From NCBI GenBank assembly GCA_002331465.1, contig DCYM01000157.1, forward strand, positions 1 through 14,677: DNA of 14,677 bases, read 5' to 3'. This DNA comes from Candidatus Neomicrothrix sp. UBA2110. Lineage in GTDB: Bacteria > Actinomycetota > Acidimicrobiia > Acidimicrobiales > Poriferisodalaceae. Position numbers and translations under genes: made by a program. The notes beneath the pieces are model-generated. The model searched no databases. It saw only the letters and a list, made by a program, of their open reading frames with translations, and was not told where the DNA came from. This document shows positions 6,230 to 13,781 of the stretch, in pieces (the stretch's first letter is position 1; each line of letters opens with the position of its first letter).

Positions 6230-7012
6230 TTATGATGGTTTCGTTGCGACAACAAATTCGATAAGCACTTGAGTACGCACTCCAATCCCGGGCTCTTCGA
6301 GATCGGTGAGCTCTTGGCGGATTGATCGTTCAACCTCGTCAGCACCGCGTTCTTGAATAGCCATCCACGCCGGGCCAGCAGCCATCCAAGCACGTACCTC
6401 GTGATCGAGATCGGCTCCTTCGAGGTCGAATTGCACTCGCTGTCGCTCGGCTGGTTCCAAACCGGCGATTCGACACATCTCCTCGGCTCTGCCCTCTAGC
6501 CCAATTTCTCCTAGTTGTTGTGACCAATCGATCTCATGATCCGATATGCGTCTAATCGCCTTAAACGCTTTCCCGATCTGGCTGCCGTCACGACCAGCGC
6601 CGAAGAAACTCAGCCCGAGGCAGCCACCTGGTCGTAGAACTCGGGCAGCTTCGTGAACTGCTTGCTGGTTTGGTCCCCAGATTCCGCGACAACTTGTGGC
6701 TACGTCGAAACTTTGGTCATCCCAAGGAAGCGCGTTCATGTCACCATGTCGAATATCAGCTTCGGGGGTACGTCGTTTCGCAAGGCTCAGTAACCGGTCT
6801 GAGGCGTCAAGTCCATGCGCCAGAGCACCCCGACGAGACGCCATGTTCAACATAAGACCGGATCCGCAGGCGATATCTAGATAGTCACTCCCATCTCCTA
6901 CCTGGGTCGCCCGTAAGAGCGCGTCAAATTCTGGCCACCAGCGCGGCTCCATTACTGACGCCCACACCTTCGCTTGGTCGCCCCAACCTTGATCGACTTC
7001 TTTCCAGCTCAT
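6230..7012 (-). CDS. Class I SAM-dependent methyltransferase
   Basis: A 260-residue Rossmann-fold methyltransferase of the UbiE/Methyltransf_11 kind. Motif I is YLDIACGSG (44-52), motif II has Asp69 in HGLDASDRL for the ribose hydroxyls, motif III is HGDMNALPWDDQSFD (89-103), and RVLRPGGCLGLSFFG (124-138) is the post-III strand. The second half is helical and probably shapes the acceptor pocket. The acceptor cannot be told from sequence; relatives act on quinones, small metabolites or arsenic species. ATG 7012 has only a weak GGGTGA-type site upstream. The gene is divergent from the cupin gene across 83 bp and meets the Lin0512 gene end to end. A fold-level call is secure. Confidence 0.88.
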   Translation of the reverse strand: MSWKEVDQGWGDQAKVWASVMEPRWWPEFDALLRATQVGDGSDYLDIACGSGLMLNMASRRGALAHGLDASDRLLSLAKRRTPEADIRHGDMNALPWDDQSFDVATSCRGIWGPNQQAVHEAARVLRPGGCLGLSFFGAGRDGSQIGKAFKAIRRISDHEIDWSQQLGEIGLEGRAEEMCRIAGLEPAERQRVQFDLEGADLDHEVRAWMAAGPAWMAIQERGADEVERSIRQELTDLEEPGIGVRTQVLIEFVVATKPS

Positions 7013-7095
7013 TTAGACTCACCCACATCAATCACAGAACGCCGCTGCACATGGCGCCTATTTGTGTTGAACTTTATGGTGCAAAGGGGGAAAAG

Positions 7096-7473
7096 ATGGC
7101 AACGATGAACAATCCACCTGAGTTGCGTTCGCTTTATGTAGATCCCAGCGAGATGGAATGGTGCACGTCTGAGTTTCCTGGCATACAGCACAAAGTGCTG
7201 TGGTCAGACCCTGAATCTGGCCGTTCGACCATTCTTTTCAAACTTGAACCAGGTGCTGTGGTTCCTCACCATGAACATGCAGATATCGAACAAACCTGGG
7301 TGATTTCGGGGACCTTCGAAGACCATGAAGGAAAAGCGCTTCCTGGTCATTACATTTGGCGGCCTGCCGGAAATCGCCATGAAGCCCGAAGCGTTGACGG
7401 CGCAGTCATTTTGGGGTTTTTTCTACAGCCCAACATTTTTGACGAAGGCTCCAAGTTCTATACAGAGAGCTAG
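7096..7473 (+). CDS. Small cupin-domain protein
   Basis: A 125-residue single-domain cupin. The first motif is GAVVPHHEHADIEQTWVISG (53-72) with metal-ligand candidates His59, His61 and Glu65. The second is GHYIWRPAGNRHEA (84-97) with His95. All four ligands of an active mononuclear metal site are therefore present. The arrangement resembles ChrR-like/acetylacetone-dioxygenase-type small cupins that act as dioxygenases or ligand sensors; the substrate is unknown. The ATG at 7096 follows GGGGG (7086-7090) by 5 bases, a good ribosome site, which argues against the upstream in-frame start at 7051. It diverges from the methyltransferase and ends 75 bp before the convergent short-chain dehydrogenase; that gap shows no clear terminator. 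Confidence 0.88.
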   Translation: MATMNNPPELRSLYVDPSEMEWCTSEFPGIQHKVLWSDPESGRSTILFKLEPGAVVPHHEHADIEQTWVISGTFEDHEGKALPGHYIWRPAGNRHEARSVDGAVILGFFLQPNIFDEGSKFYTES

Positions 7474-7548
7474 GCGGGTTGGGTTAATAACGCGGTCATA
7501 CCCGTGTCGACGCGAATACCTGAGTTTCGTCCTCCCGCTGGTTGATGT

Positions 7549-8310
7549 CTAGCCACCTATCCAACCTCCGTCGACTCTTAACTCAGTTCCTGTAGTGAAG
7601 CTGGATTCATCTGAAGCTAGGAATAGAGCAGCGTCCGCGACTTCTTCTGGACGTCCAAATCTGCCCAAAGGGTGGCGAGATAGTGAGCGTTCGATATAGG
7701 GAGTTGGGTCATCGAAACGAGCGAAAGATCGATCGAGGAGCGGCGTTTCGGTAGCTCCTGGCAAAATGCAGTTAATGCGTATTCCATCTGATGCATGATC
7801 GTTCGCCGCGGTGCGACAAAGACTCACTATCGCCCCTTTGGAAGCTACGTAGGCGGCATTCGAGAGTCCACCGGAAACTGCAAGTTGTGAGGCCACAGCG
7901 ACTATTGAACCGCCGTTAGCTGACATGAAGGGGATGCAGGCTCGCATCCAAAGAAATGTGCCTTTGACGTTTACCTCAAAAACTCTGTCCCATTCTTCTG
8001 GAAGAGTGTCGGGAACCGTTTTACCAACAGAAATAGCCGCTGCCGTCATCAACACGTTAGGGGCCCCGAAGCGGCCCTGGACTTCCTCAACAATGGCGCT
8101 TGCCGCACGGTCTTCGGTGACGTCTGCCTGAAACCAACAAGCTTTTCGTCCTTCCCTCTCGATAAGTTCCGCTGTCTCTGCCGCGCCTTCAGCATTGATG
8201 TCGACAACAACGACTGTCGCACCCTCCTCGGCGAATCGACACGCTGTTGATCTTCCAATGCCTGAACCGCCGCCTGTTACCAGGGCTACGCGCCCCTCAA
8301 GTCTTCCCAT
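7549..8310 (-). CDS. Short-chain dehydrogenase/reductase (SDR), classical type
   Basis: A 253-residue NAD(P)-dependent oxidoreductase. The cofactor motif is TGGGSGIG (12-19), and Asp37 at the end of the second strand (VVVVDIN) predicts NAD(H) preference. The catalytic set is Asn114, Ser141, Tyr154 and Lys158 (YVASK). The usual NNAG after the fourth strand is changed to MTAAA (88-92), a mild departure. The C-terminus LRVDGGWIGG is typical of FabG-like and alcohol-dehydrogenase-like members. The substrate is not predictable; relatives oxidise secondary alcohols or reduce ketones in degradation pathways. The ATG at 8310 has no Shine-Dalgarno but is preceded by TACGCT plus 6 bases. It is divergent from the aromatic amino acid decarboxylase across 114 bp, which might mean shared control. 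Confidence 0.93.
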   Translation of the reverse strand: MGRLEGRVALVTGGGSGIGRSTACRFAEEGATVVVVDINAEGAAETAELIEREGRKACWFQADVTEDRAASAIVEEVQGRFGAPNVLMTAAAISVGKTVPDTLPEEWDRVFEVNVKGTFLWMRACIPFMSANGGSIVAVASQLAVSGGLSNAAYVASKGAIVSLCRTAANDHASDGIRINCILPGATETPLLDRSFARFDDPTPYIERSLSRHPLGRFGRPEEVADAALFLASDESSFTTGTELRVDGGWIGG

Positions 8311-8316
8311 ACTGAG

Positions 8317-8322
8317 AGCGTA
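8317..8322 (-). promoter_or_regulatory. Putative leaderless -10 box (TACGCT) of the SDR gene
   Basis: On the minus strand TACGCT is followed by CTCAGT and the ATG at 8310. There is no ribosome site, and the 6-base spacing would put the first transcribed base at or next to the A of ATG. The same hexamer precedes the amidohydrolase. Confidence 0.42.
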
Positions 8323-8424
8323 GATCTTGTAAGGCTCGCTCGATCGTTACGATTGAACCCGGCGCTACCCTGCGGCTACAAAGCAATACTTTTTCATCCA
8401 GATTTCTCTTGGTAAGGCCATGCC

Positions 8425-9843
8425 GTGACCGAAGACAGTCTCTCTCAGCCTCCTCAACATCTCTCGACGGAAGAGTTTCGCGAGCACGGACATGCCCTGA
8501 TCGATTGGATCGCAGATTACTGGGAACGTGTTGAAGATCTTCCTCCTGTGTCGCTAGTACAGCCAGGAGCGATTCGCGAACGGCTGCCTTCTCAAGCCCC
8601 GGAGATCGGTGAGCCGTTTGCGGACTTGATCAAGGACTTAGATTCCATCGTGCTGCCGGGCATTACCCACTGGCAGCACCCATCATGGTTTGCTTACTTC
8701 CCAGCAAACGCTTCGCCGCCTTCGGTTCTCGCAGAGTTAGCTTCCGCTGGGCTCGGGGTTCAAGGGATGCTTTGGTCCACTTCTCCAGCCGCAACAGAAA
8801 TTGAAAGTCACGTCTTGGACTGGTTAGTCGAGATGCTGGGCTTACCTAATTCGTGGCGCACTACCGAAAAAGGCGGCGGGGTGCTGCAGATGAGCGCGTC
8901 GGACTCGACTCATACTGCCCTCGTCGTAGCAAGACACGAGGCGGGCAGGCTCGGAGTTCAGGCTGAGTCCATGGTCGCTTACGCGTCGACGCAAGCTCAT
9001 AGCTCGATTCAAAAGGGGGCAACAGTTGCGGGATACGGCCACGTGCGACTGATTGAGGTTGACGACGAACAGGCGATGCGCACCGACGCATTACGGCAAG
9101 CCATCGAAGACGACCGCTCAAGTGGCCTGACTCCGGTATTTGTCGGAGCGACAGTGGGTACCACGGGAACTACCGGTGTCGACCCAGTCAGATCTATCGG
9201 TGAAATCTGTGCCGCAGAAATGCTGTGGCTTCATGTGGATGCCGCCTACGCGGGCAACGCAATGATCTGCCGGGAGTTTCGCCATCACCAGGACGGTTTA
9301 GAACTAGCTAACAGCTACACGTTTAACCCCCATAAATGGATGATGGTCAATTTTGACTGTTCCGTTTTCTATGTCGCTGATCGCGCTCCGTTGATCAACT
9401 GTCTCAGCATTCTGCCGCCTTATCTCAAGAATGAAGCCAGCTCATCGGGAGCAGTAATTGATTATCGAGACTGGCATGTGCCTTTAGGCCGTCGCTTTCG
9501 GGCACTCAAGCTGTGGTGGGTGATCCGAAGCTATGGAACCGATGGCCTCAGGTCGATGATTCGTTACCACGTAGGACTCGCTGCGCAGCTCGCCGCTCGT
9601 ATCGAGGCCGACCCCCGCTTCGAACTCGTCGCCCCTCACCCTTTCGCACTCGTCTGCTTTCGCTGCAGCGAAGGAGATGAGGCCACGGAGCGGCTCATTC
9701 AGAAGGTAAACGAAACCGAGACCGTGGCATGGACGGGGTCGGAACTGAATGGACGTCCGATGATTCGAGTGTCAATTGGGCAAAGTCGGACAGAACAGCG
9801 CCATGTAGACGCGCTATGGAATCTCATCGACCAGCTTGGATGA
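8425..9843 (+). CDS. Aromatic-L-amino-acid decarboxylase (group II PLP enzyme)
   Basis: A 472-residue PLP enzyme that should release CO2 from an aromatic amino acid (tryptophan, tyrosine or DOPA, possibly phenylalanine) to give the arylethylamine. It aligns by eye with animal DOPA decarboxylase over its whole length. THWQHPSWFAYFPA (81-94) is the substrate-binding N-terminal signature, His192 in AHSS stacks on the cofactor ring, HVDAAYAG carries Asp272, and NPHKW carries the Schiff-base Lys304. Tyr333 in PPYLKN matches human Tyr332, the residue whose change to Phe turns plant relatives into aldehyde synthases, so a decarboxylase is predicted. PLGRRFRALKLWWV keeps Gly355, the glycine form at the plant indolic/phenolic selector position. 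The GTG start at 8425 is preceded only by a weak TAAGG; an ATG at 8420 is out of frame. It converges with the aldehyde dehydrogenase, with 27 bp between stops. Substrate choice is inference. Confidence 0.94.
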   Translation: MTEDSLSQPPQHLSTEEFREHGHALIDWIADYWERVEDLPPVSLVQPGAIRERLPSQAPEIGEPFADLIKDLDSIVLPGITHWQHPSWFAYFPANASPPSVLAELASAGLGVQGMLWSTSPAATEIESHVLDWLVEMLGLPNSWRTTEKGGGVLQMSASDSTHTALVVARHEAGRLGVQAESMVAYASTQAHSSIQKGATVAGYGHVRLIEVDDEQAMRTDALRQAIEDDRSSGLTPVFVGATVGTTGTTGVDPVRSIGEICAAEMLWLHVDAAYAGNAMICREFRHHQDGLELANSYTFNPHKWMMVNFDCSVFYVADRAPLINCLSILPPYLKNEASSSGAVIDYRDWHVPLGRRFRALKLWWVIRSYGTDGLRSMIRYHVGLAAQLAARIEADPRFELVAPHPFALVCFRCSEGDEATERLIQKVNETETVAWTGSELNGRPMIRVSIGQSRTEQRHVDALWNLIDQLG

Positions 9844-9870
9844 ATACGCGAACACCGATGTAAAGCTCGT

Positions 9871-11298
9871 TCAGATCGCGAAGCCACCTGTCTTCGTTTC
9901 AAGGTATTCGCTGATCCCCTCATGACCCCCTTCACGCCCCAAGCCAGAGTCACCCATCCCTCCGAATGGAACCGACGCGGAAGTTGGGTTTACGTCGTTC
10001 ACGCCAATGATTCCGAATCGCAAACCTTCAAAGGCGCGCATCGCAACCGCGATATCTCGCGTGTATATGTATGCAGCTAACCCGTAGTTCGTATCGTTTG
10101 CTAGTTCGATGACTTCATCTGGATCGTCGTATGCAATCACTGGGGCTATAGGCCCAAATGTCTCTTCGCGGTAAATAGTCATGTCCTCGCGGACATCAGT
10201 GAGCACGGTTGGAGCAAAAAAATGACCAGAGGCGTACCCGTCTTCGAGTAAGCGAACCCCACCTACAGGCACTCCTGCGCCTTTTTCTCTTGCGTCTTCA
10301 ACTTGTCTTTCAACTTTCGCCACAGCGAGATCGTTGATTAACGGACCGACTCCCACGCCTTCATCCATGCCGTTCCCTGTTCGCAGTTTTTCTACTCGAC
10401 TGCAGAGGGTCTCTTCGAAAGCGGACCGTAACGAGGTGGGAACGTAGAGACGATTTGGGCTTATGCAAGCCTGTCCAGCGTTGAGAAACTTGAGAGCCGC
10501 TGCGCCCTTAGCAGCGTGCACTGGGTCTGCATCCGGGAAAACGATGAAGGGGGCGTGACCCCCTAATTCAACCGAGATTCTTTTCAGGTTCGCCGCTGAC
10601 TTTGCTGCCAGAACTCGACCTACAGCGGTACTTCCAGTAAAGGTCAACTTTGCGACTCTTGGATCCGAAGTAAAGACCTCACCAACGGGAGCAGGGTCAA
10701 TAGCGGTAACAAGATTGATTACCCCGTCAGGAATACCGGCATCCACAAAAACCTCATAGGTGGCCTTAGCGCACAGGGGTGTCGCCTCGGCAGGCTTGAG
10801 AACCAAGGTGCACCCCGCTGCGAGCGCTGGGCCCATCTTTCTGGTCAACATCGAAATCGGGTAATTCCATGGAGTTATCGCTGCCACAACTCCAACAGGT
10901 GCCTTAACAGAAAGAAAACGTTGGTCGGGGCGCTGCGACGGCAACCACTCGCCAGTGACACGTTTAGCCTCCTCGGCGAACCAGATCAGGAAATCAGCCG
11001 CGTATTTCACTTCTGCGCGAGAAGCCTTTAGCGGTTTACCCTGCTCAACGGTCATCAGTTCGGCTAAAGCCTCACTTCGTTCAGTCATCAACTCCCACGC
11101 CCGATACAGCAGCCGAGACCGTTCATAAGCCGTGGTGTTCGACCACTCCGAAAATGAGGCGTGAGCTGCGTCGATCGCGGCTACGGCATCCTCAGACCCT
11201 CCTGCAGGAACGGATCCAAGGACCTCTCCCGTGGCTGGGTTAGTGACGTCAAAGGTTTTGCCAGATCGGGCGTCAACCCATTTGCCATCAATGAACAC
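9871..11298 (-). CDS. NAD(P)-dependent aldehyde dehydrogenase, GabD-like (succinate-semialdehyde type)
   Basis: A 475-residue aldehyde dehydrogenase, normal length. Key residues are present: Asn145 in TPWNYP, Lys168 in LKPAEATP for the cofactor ribose, general base Glu244 in VELGG, nucleophile Cys278 in NAGQACISPNR, and Glu379 in EETFGP. The ending PFGGMGDSGLGREGGHEGISEYLETK is characteristic of the GabD/succinate-semialdehyde branch. Succinate semialdehyde is the default prediction, but many members of this branch oxidise other aldehydes, and neighbours point to arylacetaldehydes as an alternative. The GTG at 11298 follows GGAGG by 5-6 bases. It is the last gene of a likely minus-strand operon after the LLM oxidoreductase and Pat (60 bp behind Pat), and it converges with the decarboxylase. 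Enzyme class is secure, substrate is not. Confidence 0.93.
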   Translation of the reverse strand: MFIDGKWVDARSGKTFDVTNPATGEVLGSVPAGGSEDAVAAIDAAHASFSEWSNTTAYERSRLLYRAWELMTERSEALAELMTVEQGKPLKASRAEVKYAADFLIWFAEEAKRVTGEWLPSQRPDQRFLSVKAPVGVVAAITPWNYPISMLTRKMGPALAAGCTLVLKPAEATPLCAKATYEVFVDAGIPDGVINLVTAIDPAPVGEVFTSDPRVAKLTFTGSTAVGRVLAAKSAANLKRISVELGGHAPFIVFPDADPVHAAKGAAALKFLNAGQACISPNRLYVPTSLRSAFEETLCSRVEKLRTGNGMDEGVGVGPLINDLAVAKVERQVEDAREKGAGVPVGGVRLLEDGYASGHFFAPTVLTDVREDMTIYREETFGPIAPVIAYDDPDEVIELANDTNYGLAAYIYTRDIAVAMRAFEGLRFGIIGVNDVNPTSASVPFGGMGDSGLGREGGHEGISEYLETKTGGFAI

Positions 11299-11357
11299 TC
11301 CAACCTCCAGTTAATTGGTCTGACTCGTTCTGCCCTTGGCGAAGCCTAGGAGATCTT

Positions 11358-12437
11358 CTACTGGGAGCCGATTACCTCGAGGAATCGATCGTTCTCAGCA
11401 GGCGTGCCCATTGTTACTCGCAGCCCCTCATTTTCAAAAGGACGCGTCACCACTCCCATGCTTTCAAGACGCTGGAACAGTGGGCCCGCTTGTTCTCCGA
11501 CAGGCAACCACACGAAGTTTGCCTGACTTGGGGTTACAGGCCATCCTCTCGCTTCAAGCTCAGCCGACACGCGAGACCGTTCACTGATTACTTCTTCGAC
11601 GCGTGCTTTCAATTCCTTTTCTGCTTGAGGTTCTAACGAGGCCAAAACCGCCGTCTGAGCTAATCCGTTCACGAGAAAGGGCAGCGCTACCTTGTCGATA
11701 GCCCCGATGACTTGATGATGGCCTATCGCGTAGCCCACTCTCAAATTTGCCAAACCGTAAGCCTTAGAGAAGGTTCTGAAAACCACTGCGTTGTCATGGT
11801 GCGGGAGAATTTCAGTCACTGCGTTAGCAACTGAGCCGTCAGTAACGAATTCGAGATACGCCTCGTCGATTATGACCAATACGTCGTTATTGACTGATTC
11901 GAGCAAATGCTTCAGGGCGTTCGTCGAACAGACTGTGCCGGTTGGATTGTTCGGGGTTGAAAGAATTACGAGCTTCGTGCGACCTGTGACAGCGGCGGCG
12001 ACGGCATCGAGGTCGAAAGACTGGCCATCCAAAGGCACCGTCACTGCTTTTGCTTCGGAGATCGCGCTAAAGACTGGATGTACTTCAAACGACCGCCACG
12101 GATAGACGACTTCGTCACCGGCATCGACGTACGCCATAAACGCTTGCTGTAACAAGCCAACCGAGCCACAACCAACGGTTACTCGGTCACCTTCGACACC
12201 GTGCTTGGCCGCCAACGCGTCTCGTACGGCTTGGCCTCGGTGATCGGGGTAGCGATTCAGCAAGTTTGCTTCGCCAGTAATTGCGGACAACACAGACGGA
12301 AGTGGGCCATACGAGCTTTCGTTCGAAGCAAGCTTTATGGCCTCGTCTAATTGATGATCGGCAGCTGCCTGAGCCGCTGACTTCCCTGGCTTGTACTGAG
12401 GGAGGCCGTCCACAACGGCGCGGGGTCGTCCACTCAC
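11358..12437 (-). CDS. pat: Aromatic amino acid aminotransferase, Pat/HisC2 type
   Basis: A 359-residue fold-type I PLP aminotransferase of the HisC family. IKLASNESSYGPLPSV (34-49), NRYPDHRG (61-68), VGCGSVGLLQQ (88-98), STPNNPTG (160-167), DEAYLEF (191-197), FSKAYGLANLRVGYAIG (223-239, Schiff-base Lys225) and SQANFVWLP (304-312) line up closely with actinobacterial Pat. Arg340 in GLRVTMG binds the substrate carboxylate. VGCGS, PWRSFE and SQANFVWLP favour Pat over histidinol-phosphate aminotransferase. Pat exchanges amino groups between phenylalanine, tyrosine or tryptophan and 2-oxoglutarate. A biosynthetic role (last step to Phe/Tyr) is the default; the neighbouring decarboxylase and aldehyde dehydrogenase allow a catabolic one. 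GTG 12437 follows GAGGAG by 5 bases. The gap to the upstream LLM gene is 41 bp. Confidence 0.88.
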   Translation of the reverse strand: MSGRPRAVVDGLPQYKPGKSAAQAAADHQLDEAIKLASNESSYGPLPSVLSAITGEANLLNRYPDHRGQAVRDALAAKHGVEGDRVTVGCGSVGLLQQAFMAYVDAGDEVVYPWRSFEVHPVFSAISEAKAVTVPLDGQSFDLDAVAAAVTGRTKLVILSTPNNPTGTVCSTNALKHLLESVNNDVLVIIDEAYLEFVTDGSVANAVTEILPHHDNAVVFRTFSKAYGLANLRVGYAIGHHQVIGAIDKVALPFLVNGLAQTAVLASLEPQAEKELKARVEEVISERSRVSAELEARGWPVTPSQANFVWLPVGEQAGPLFQRLESMGVVTRPFENEGLRVTMGTPAENDRFLEVIGSQ

Positions 12438-12478
12438 GAAAACTCCTCAAAGATGTGGGCTTTGGTCAGCCTACGCGG

Positions 12479-13348
12479 TTATTGAGCTAACCCTTCTAGA
12501 AGAGGCAAGTGAGGCTCGGCTCCGCCAGTTGGATTCAACGGAATGACGACTAGCTCTGTTGCTCCTGCTTCTCCATGCTGAGCCAAACGTTCTGATATAG
12601 CCTCAAGCGTTCCCCAGGCAACCAAAGCATCGATGAGTCGGTCACTTCCTCCACTTGTGAAATCTGCATCGTCGAATCCAAGGGTCCGCCAAGCTCGGTG
12701 GTAGTACTCAAGTCCCATGTAGACGCCAAGGGCGCGCCGAGCCAATCTCCTTGCCTCAACAGGCTCATCACACAGCAAACACATCTGACTCACATTTAAC
12801 GACGACTTTTCAGGGATACGTTGACGCACCATCGCAGTGTGATCAGGGGTTTGCAAAAACGTGCTGATCCCATCCGCCAGTTGATGCATCGCCTCCAGCA
12901 TTTTGGGTCCATGTGCTGCGACATGGATTTGTACTTCCTGTGAGCCCGGAACAGAGACCTGAGCGGCTCGAACAGCTTTCACATACGAAACCAATTTTTC
13001 AACTGGGGGTTCCCACACGTGACCTCTGGCACTCGCAAGTCCGGCGTTGGATACCCCCAAACCAAGCACAAACCTTCCATCCGAGAACTCGCTAAGAGTT
13101 TGAGCGCCAGCTGCAGCCGCGACGGCATCTCTTGCATAAACATTCGCTATTCCTGTAGCGATCCGCAGCCGTTCGGTGTTTGCCAGCAAGTGTCCCGAAG
13201 TAGCGAAAGGTTCGCGACCAAGCAACTCGGTTACCCATAGCGTGTCGATAGAGATCGATTCAAGATGTTGGGCAAACTTGACCAAAGAGGGTCCTGACAG
13301 CCGATCGGTGTTGAACATCACACCAATTGAGGTTCGTGATTTATTCAC
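12479..13348 (-). CDS. LLM-class (luciferase-like, probably F420-dependent) oxidoreductase
   Basis: A 289-residue luciferase-like monooxygenase-fold protein. SIGVMFNTDRLSGPSLVKFAQHLES (7-31) is the first barrel strand and helix. WVTELLGREPFAT (38-50) is the substrate/cofactor loop, and LRIATGIANVYARDAVAAAAGAQTLSEFSDGRFVLGLGVS (61-100), quoted here by its end points TGIANVYARD and RFVLGLGVS, is the family's core. In actinobacteria this branch generally uses coenzyme F420, but sequence alone does not exclude FMN. The substrate is unknown; such enzymes reduce or oxidise alcohols, aldehydes and aromatic rings. GTG 13348 has a strong AGGAGG site with 8 bases spacing. It is the first gene of the probable operon LLM-pat-aldehyde dehydrogenase. 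Confidence 0.88.
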   Translation of the reverse strand: MNKSRTSIGVMFNTDRLSGPSLVKFAQHLESISIDTLWVTELLGREPFATSGHLLANTERLRIATGIANVYARDAVAAAAGAQTLSEFSDGRFVLGLGVSNAGLASARGHVWEPPVEKLVSYVKAVRAAQVSVPGSQEVQIHVAAHGPKMLEAMHQLADGISTFLQTPDHTAMVRQRIPEKSSLNVSQMCLLCDEPVEARRLARRALGVYMGLEYYHRAWRTLGFDDADFTSGGSDRLIDALVAWGTLEAISERLAQHGEAGATELVVIPLNPTGGAEPHLPLLEGLAQ

Positions 13349-13443
13349 CGCGGCACCCTCCTAAGACACAATCGTTAACTTCGCCACATTGTCGGACCCC
13401 AACACAGGCCGCACTGTGGTAGGTCTAGCCCATTTACTTACTT

Positions 13444-13470
13444 CGCAGAGGCAAAAAGCGGCGCTCTGCG
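13444..13470. promoter_or_regulatory. Inverted repeat in a divergent promoter region, possible operator
   Basis: CGCAGAG (13444-13450) and CTCTGCG (13464-13470) are perfect 7-base inverted arms separated by 13 bases. They lie midway between the LLM oxidoreductase start (13348) and the membrane protein start (13527). A second small repeat, CACAG (13403-13407) with CTGTG (13414-13418), lies nearby. The placement would suit a dimeric regulator acting on either gene; a chance repeat cannot be ruled out. The 164-bp region holds no gene that I can see. Confidence 0.3.
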
Positions 13471-13526
13471 CGGCAGTTGGATGCTGATTCGTTACGGTAG
13501 TCCTTTGAAACTTCTAAGGAGCCGCC

Positions 13527-13754
13527 GTGCGAAACCGACCCATAGAGCCAGCGTGGTTCATCGCCGTTGGCGTGGCAGTTTCATGGCTGGGAATTTTTTT
13601 GAAAAGCGTCCCTGTAATTTTTACGGGCTTTGGCATGTTCGTAGGGTTCGCCCTTTCAACGGTCATCAATGTCTGGAACGAAACACGGTTTGGTCCTCCC
13701 CCAACTTCGATCAACGAGGGTGATGAAGCTAGTGACGGCTCGGAAGCCGATTGA
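13527..13754 (+). CDS. Small membrane protein with two predicted transmembrane helices
   Basis: A 75-residue protein. After a short basic start (MRNRPIEP) come two hydrophobic segments, about 9-26 (AWFIAVGVAVSWLGIFL) and 29-47 (PVIFTGFGMFVGFALSTVI), joined by a tight turn. The tail from about 51 is polar and acidic, ending GDEASDGSEAD. By the positive-inside rule the N-terminus is probably cytoplasmic, making a helical hairpin with both ends inside. The GTG start follows AAGGAG by 6 bases, and TACGGT (13493-13498) could be its -10 box, giving a leader of about 22 bases. Size, a good ribosome site and clean hydrophobic pattern support a real gene. I do not recognise the family and propose no function. 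Confidence 0.72.
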   Translation: MRNRPIEPAWFIAVGVAVSWLGIFLKSVPVIFTGFGMFVGFALSTVINVWNETRFGPPPTSINEGDEASDGSEAD

Positions 13755-13781
13755 ACTCACGCTGAGTTTGGTGATTAGCAG

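Noticed and set aside
8425..9843. Glutamate decarboxylase or aromatic aldehyde synthase as the identity of the group II decarboxylase
   Set aside because: The THWQHPSWFAYFPA block and full-length alignment match aromatic amino acid decarboxylases. The loop tyrosine needed for simple decarboxylation is retained.
10375..10500. Catalytic cysteine context ACISPNR as an aberrant aldehyde dehydrogenase active site
   Set aside because: Variants of this kind are common among GabD-like enzymes, and the nucleophile and surrounding glycine/glutamine are intact.
11358..12437. Histidinol-phosphate aminotransferase (HisC) proper
   Set aside because: Block-by-block similarity (VGCGS, PWRSFE, SQANFVWLP) is closer to actinobacterial Pat, and no other histidine gene is nearby. 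HisC activity is not formally excluded.
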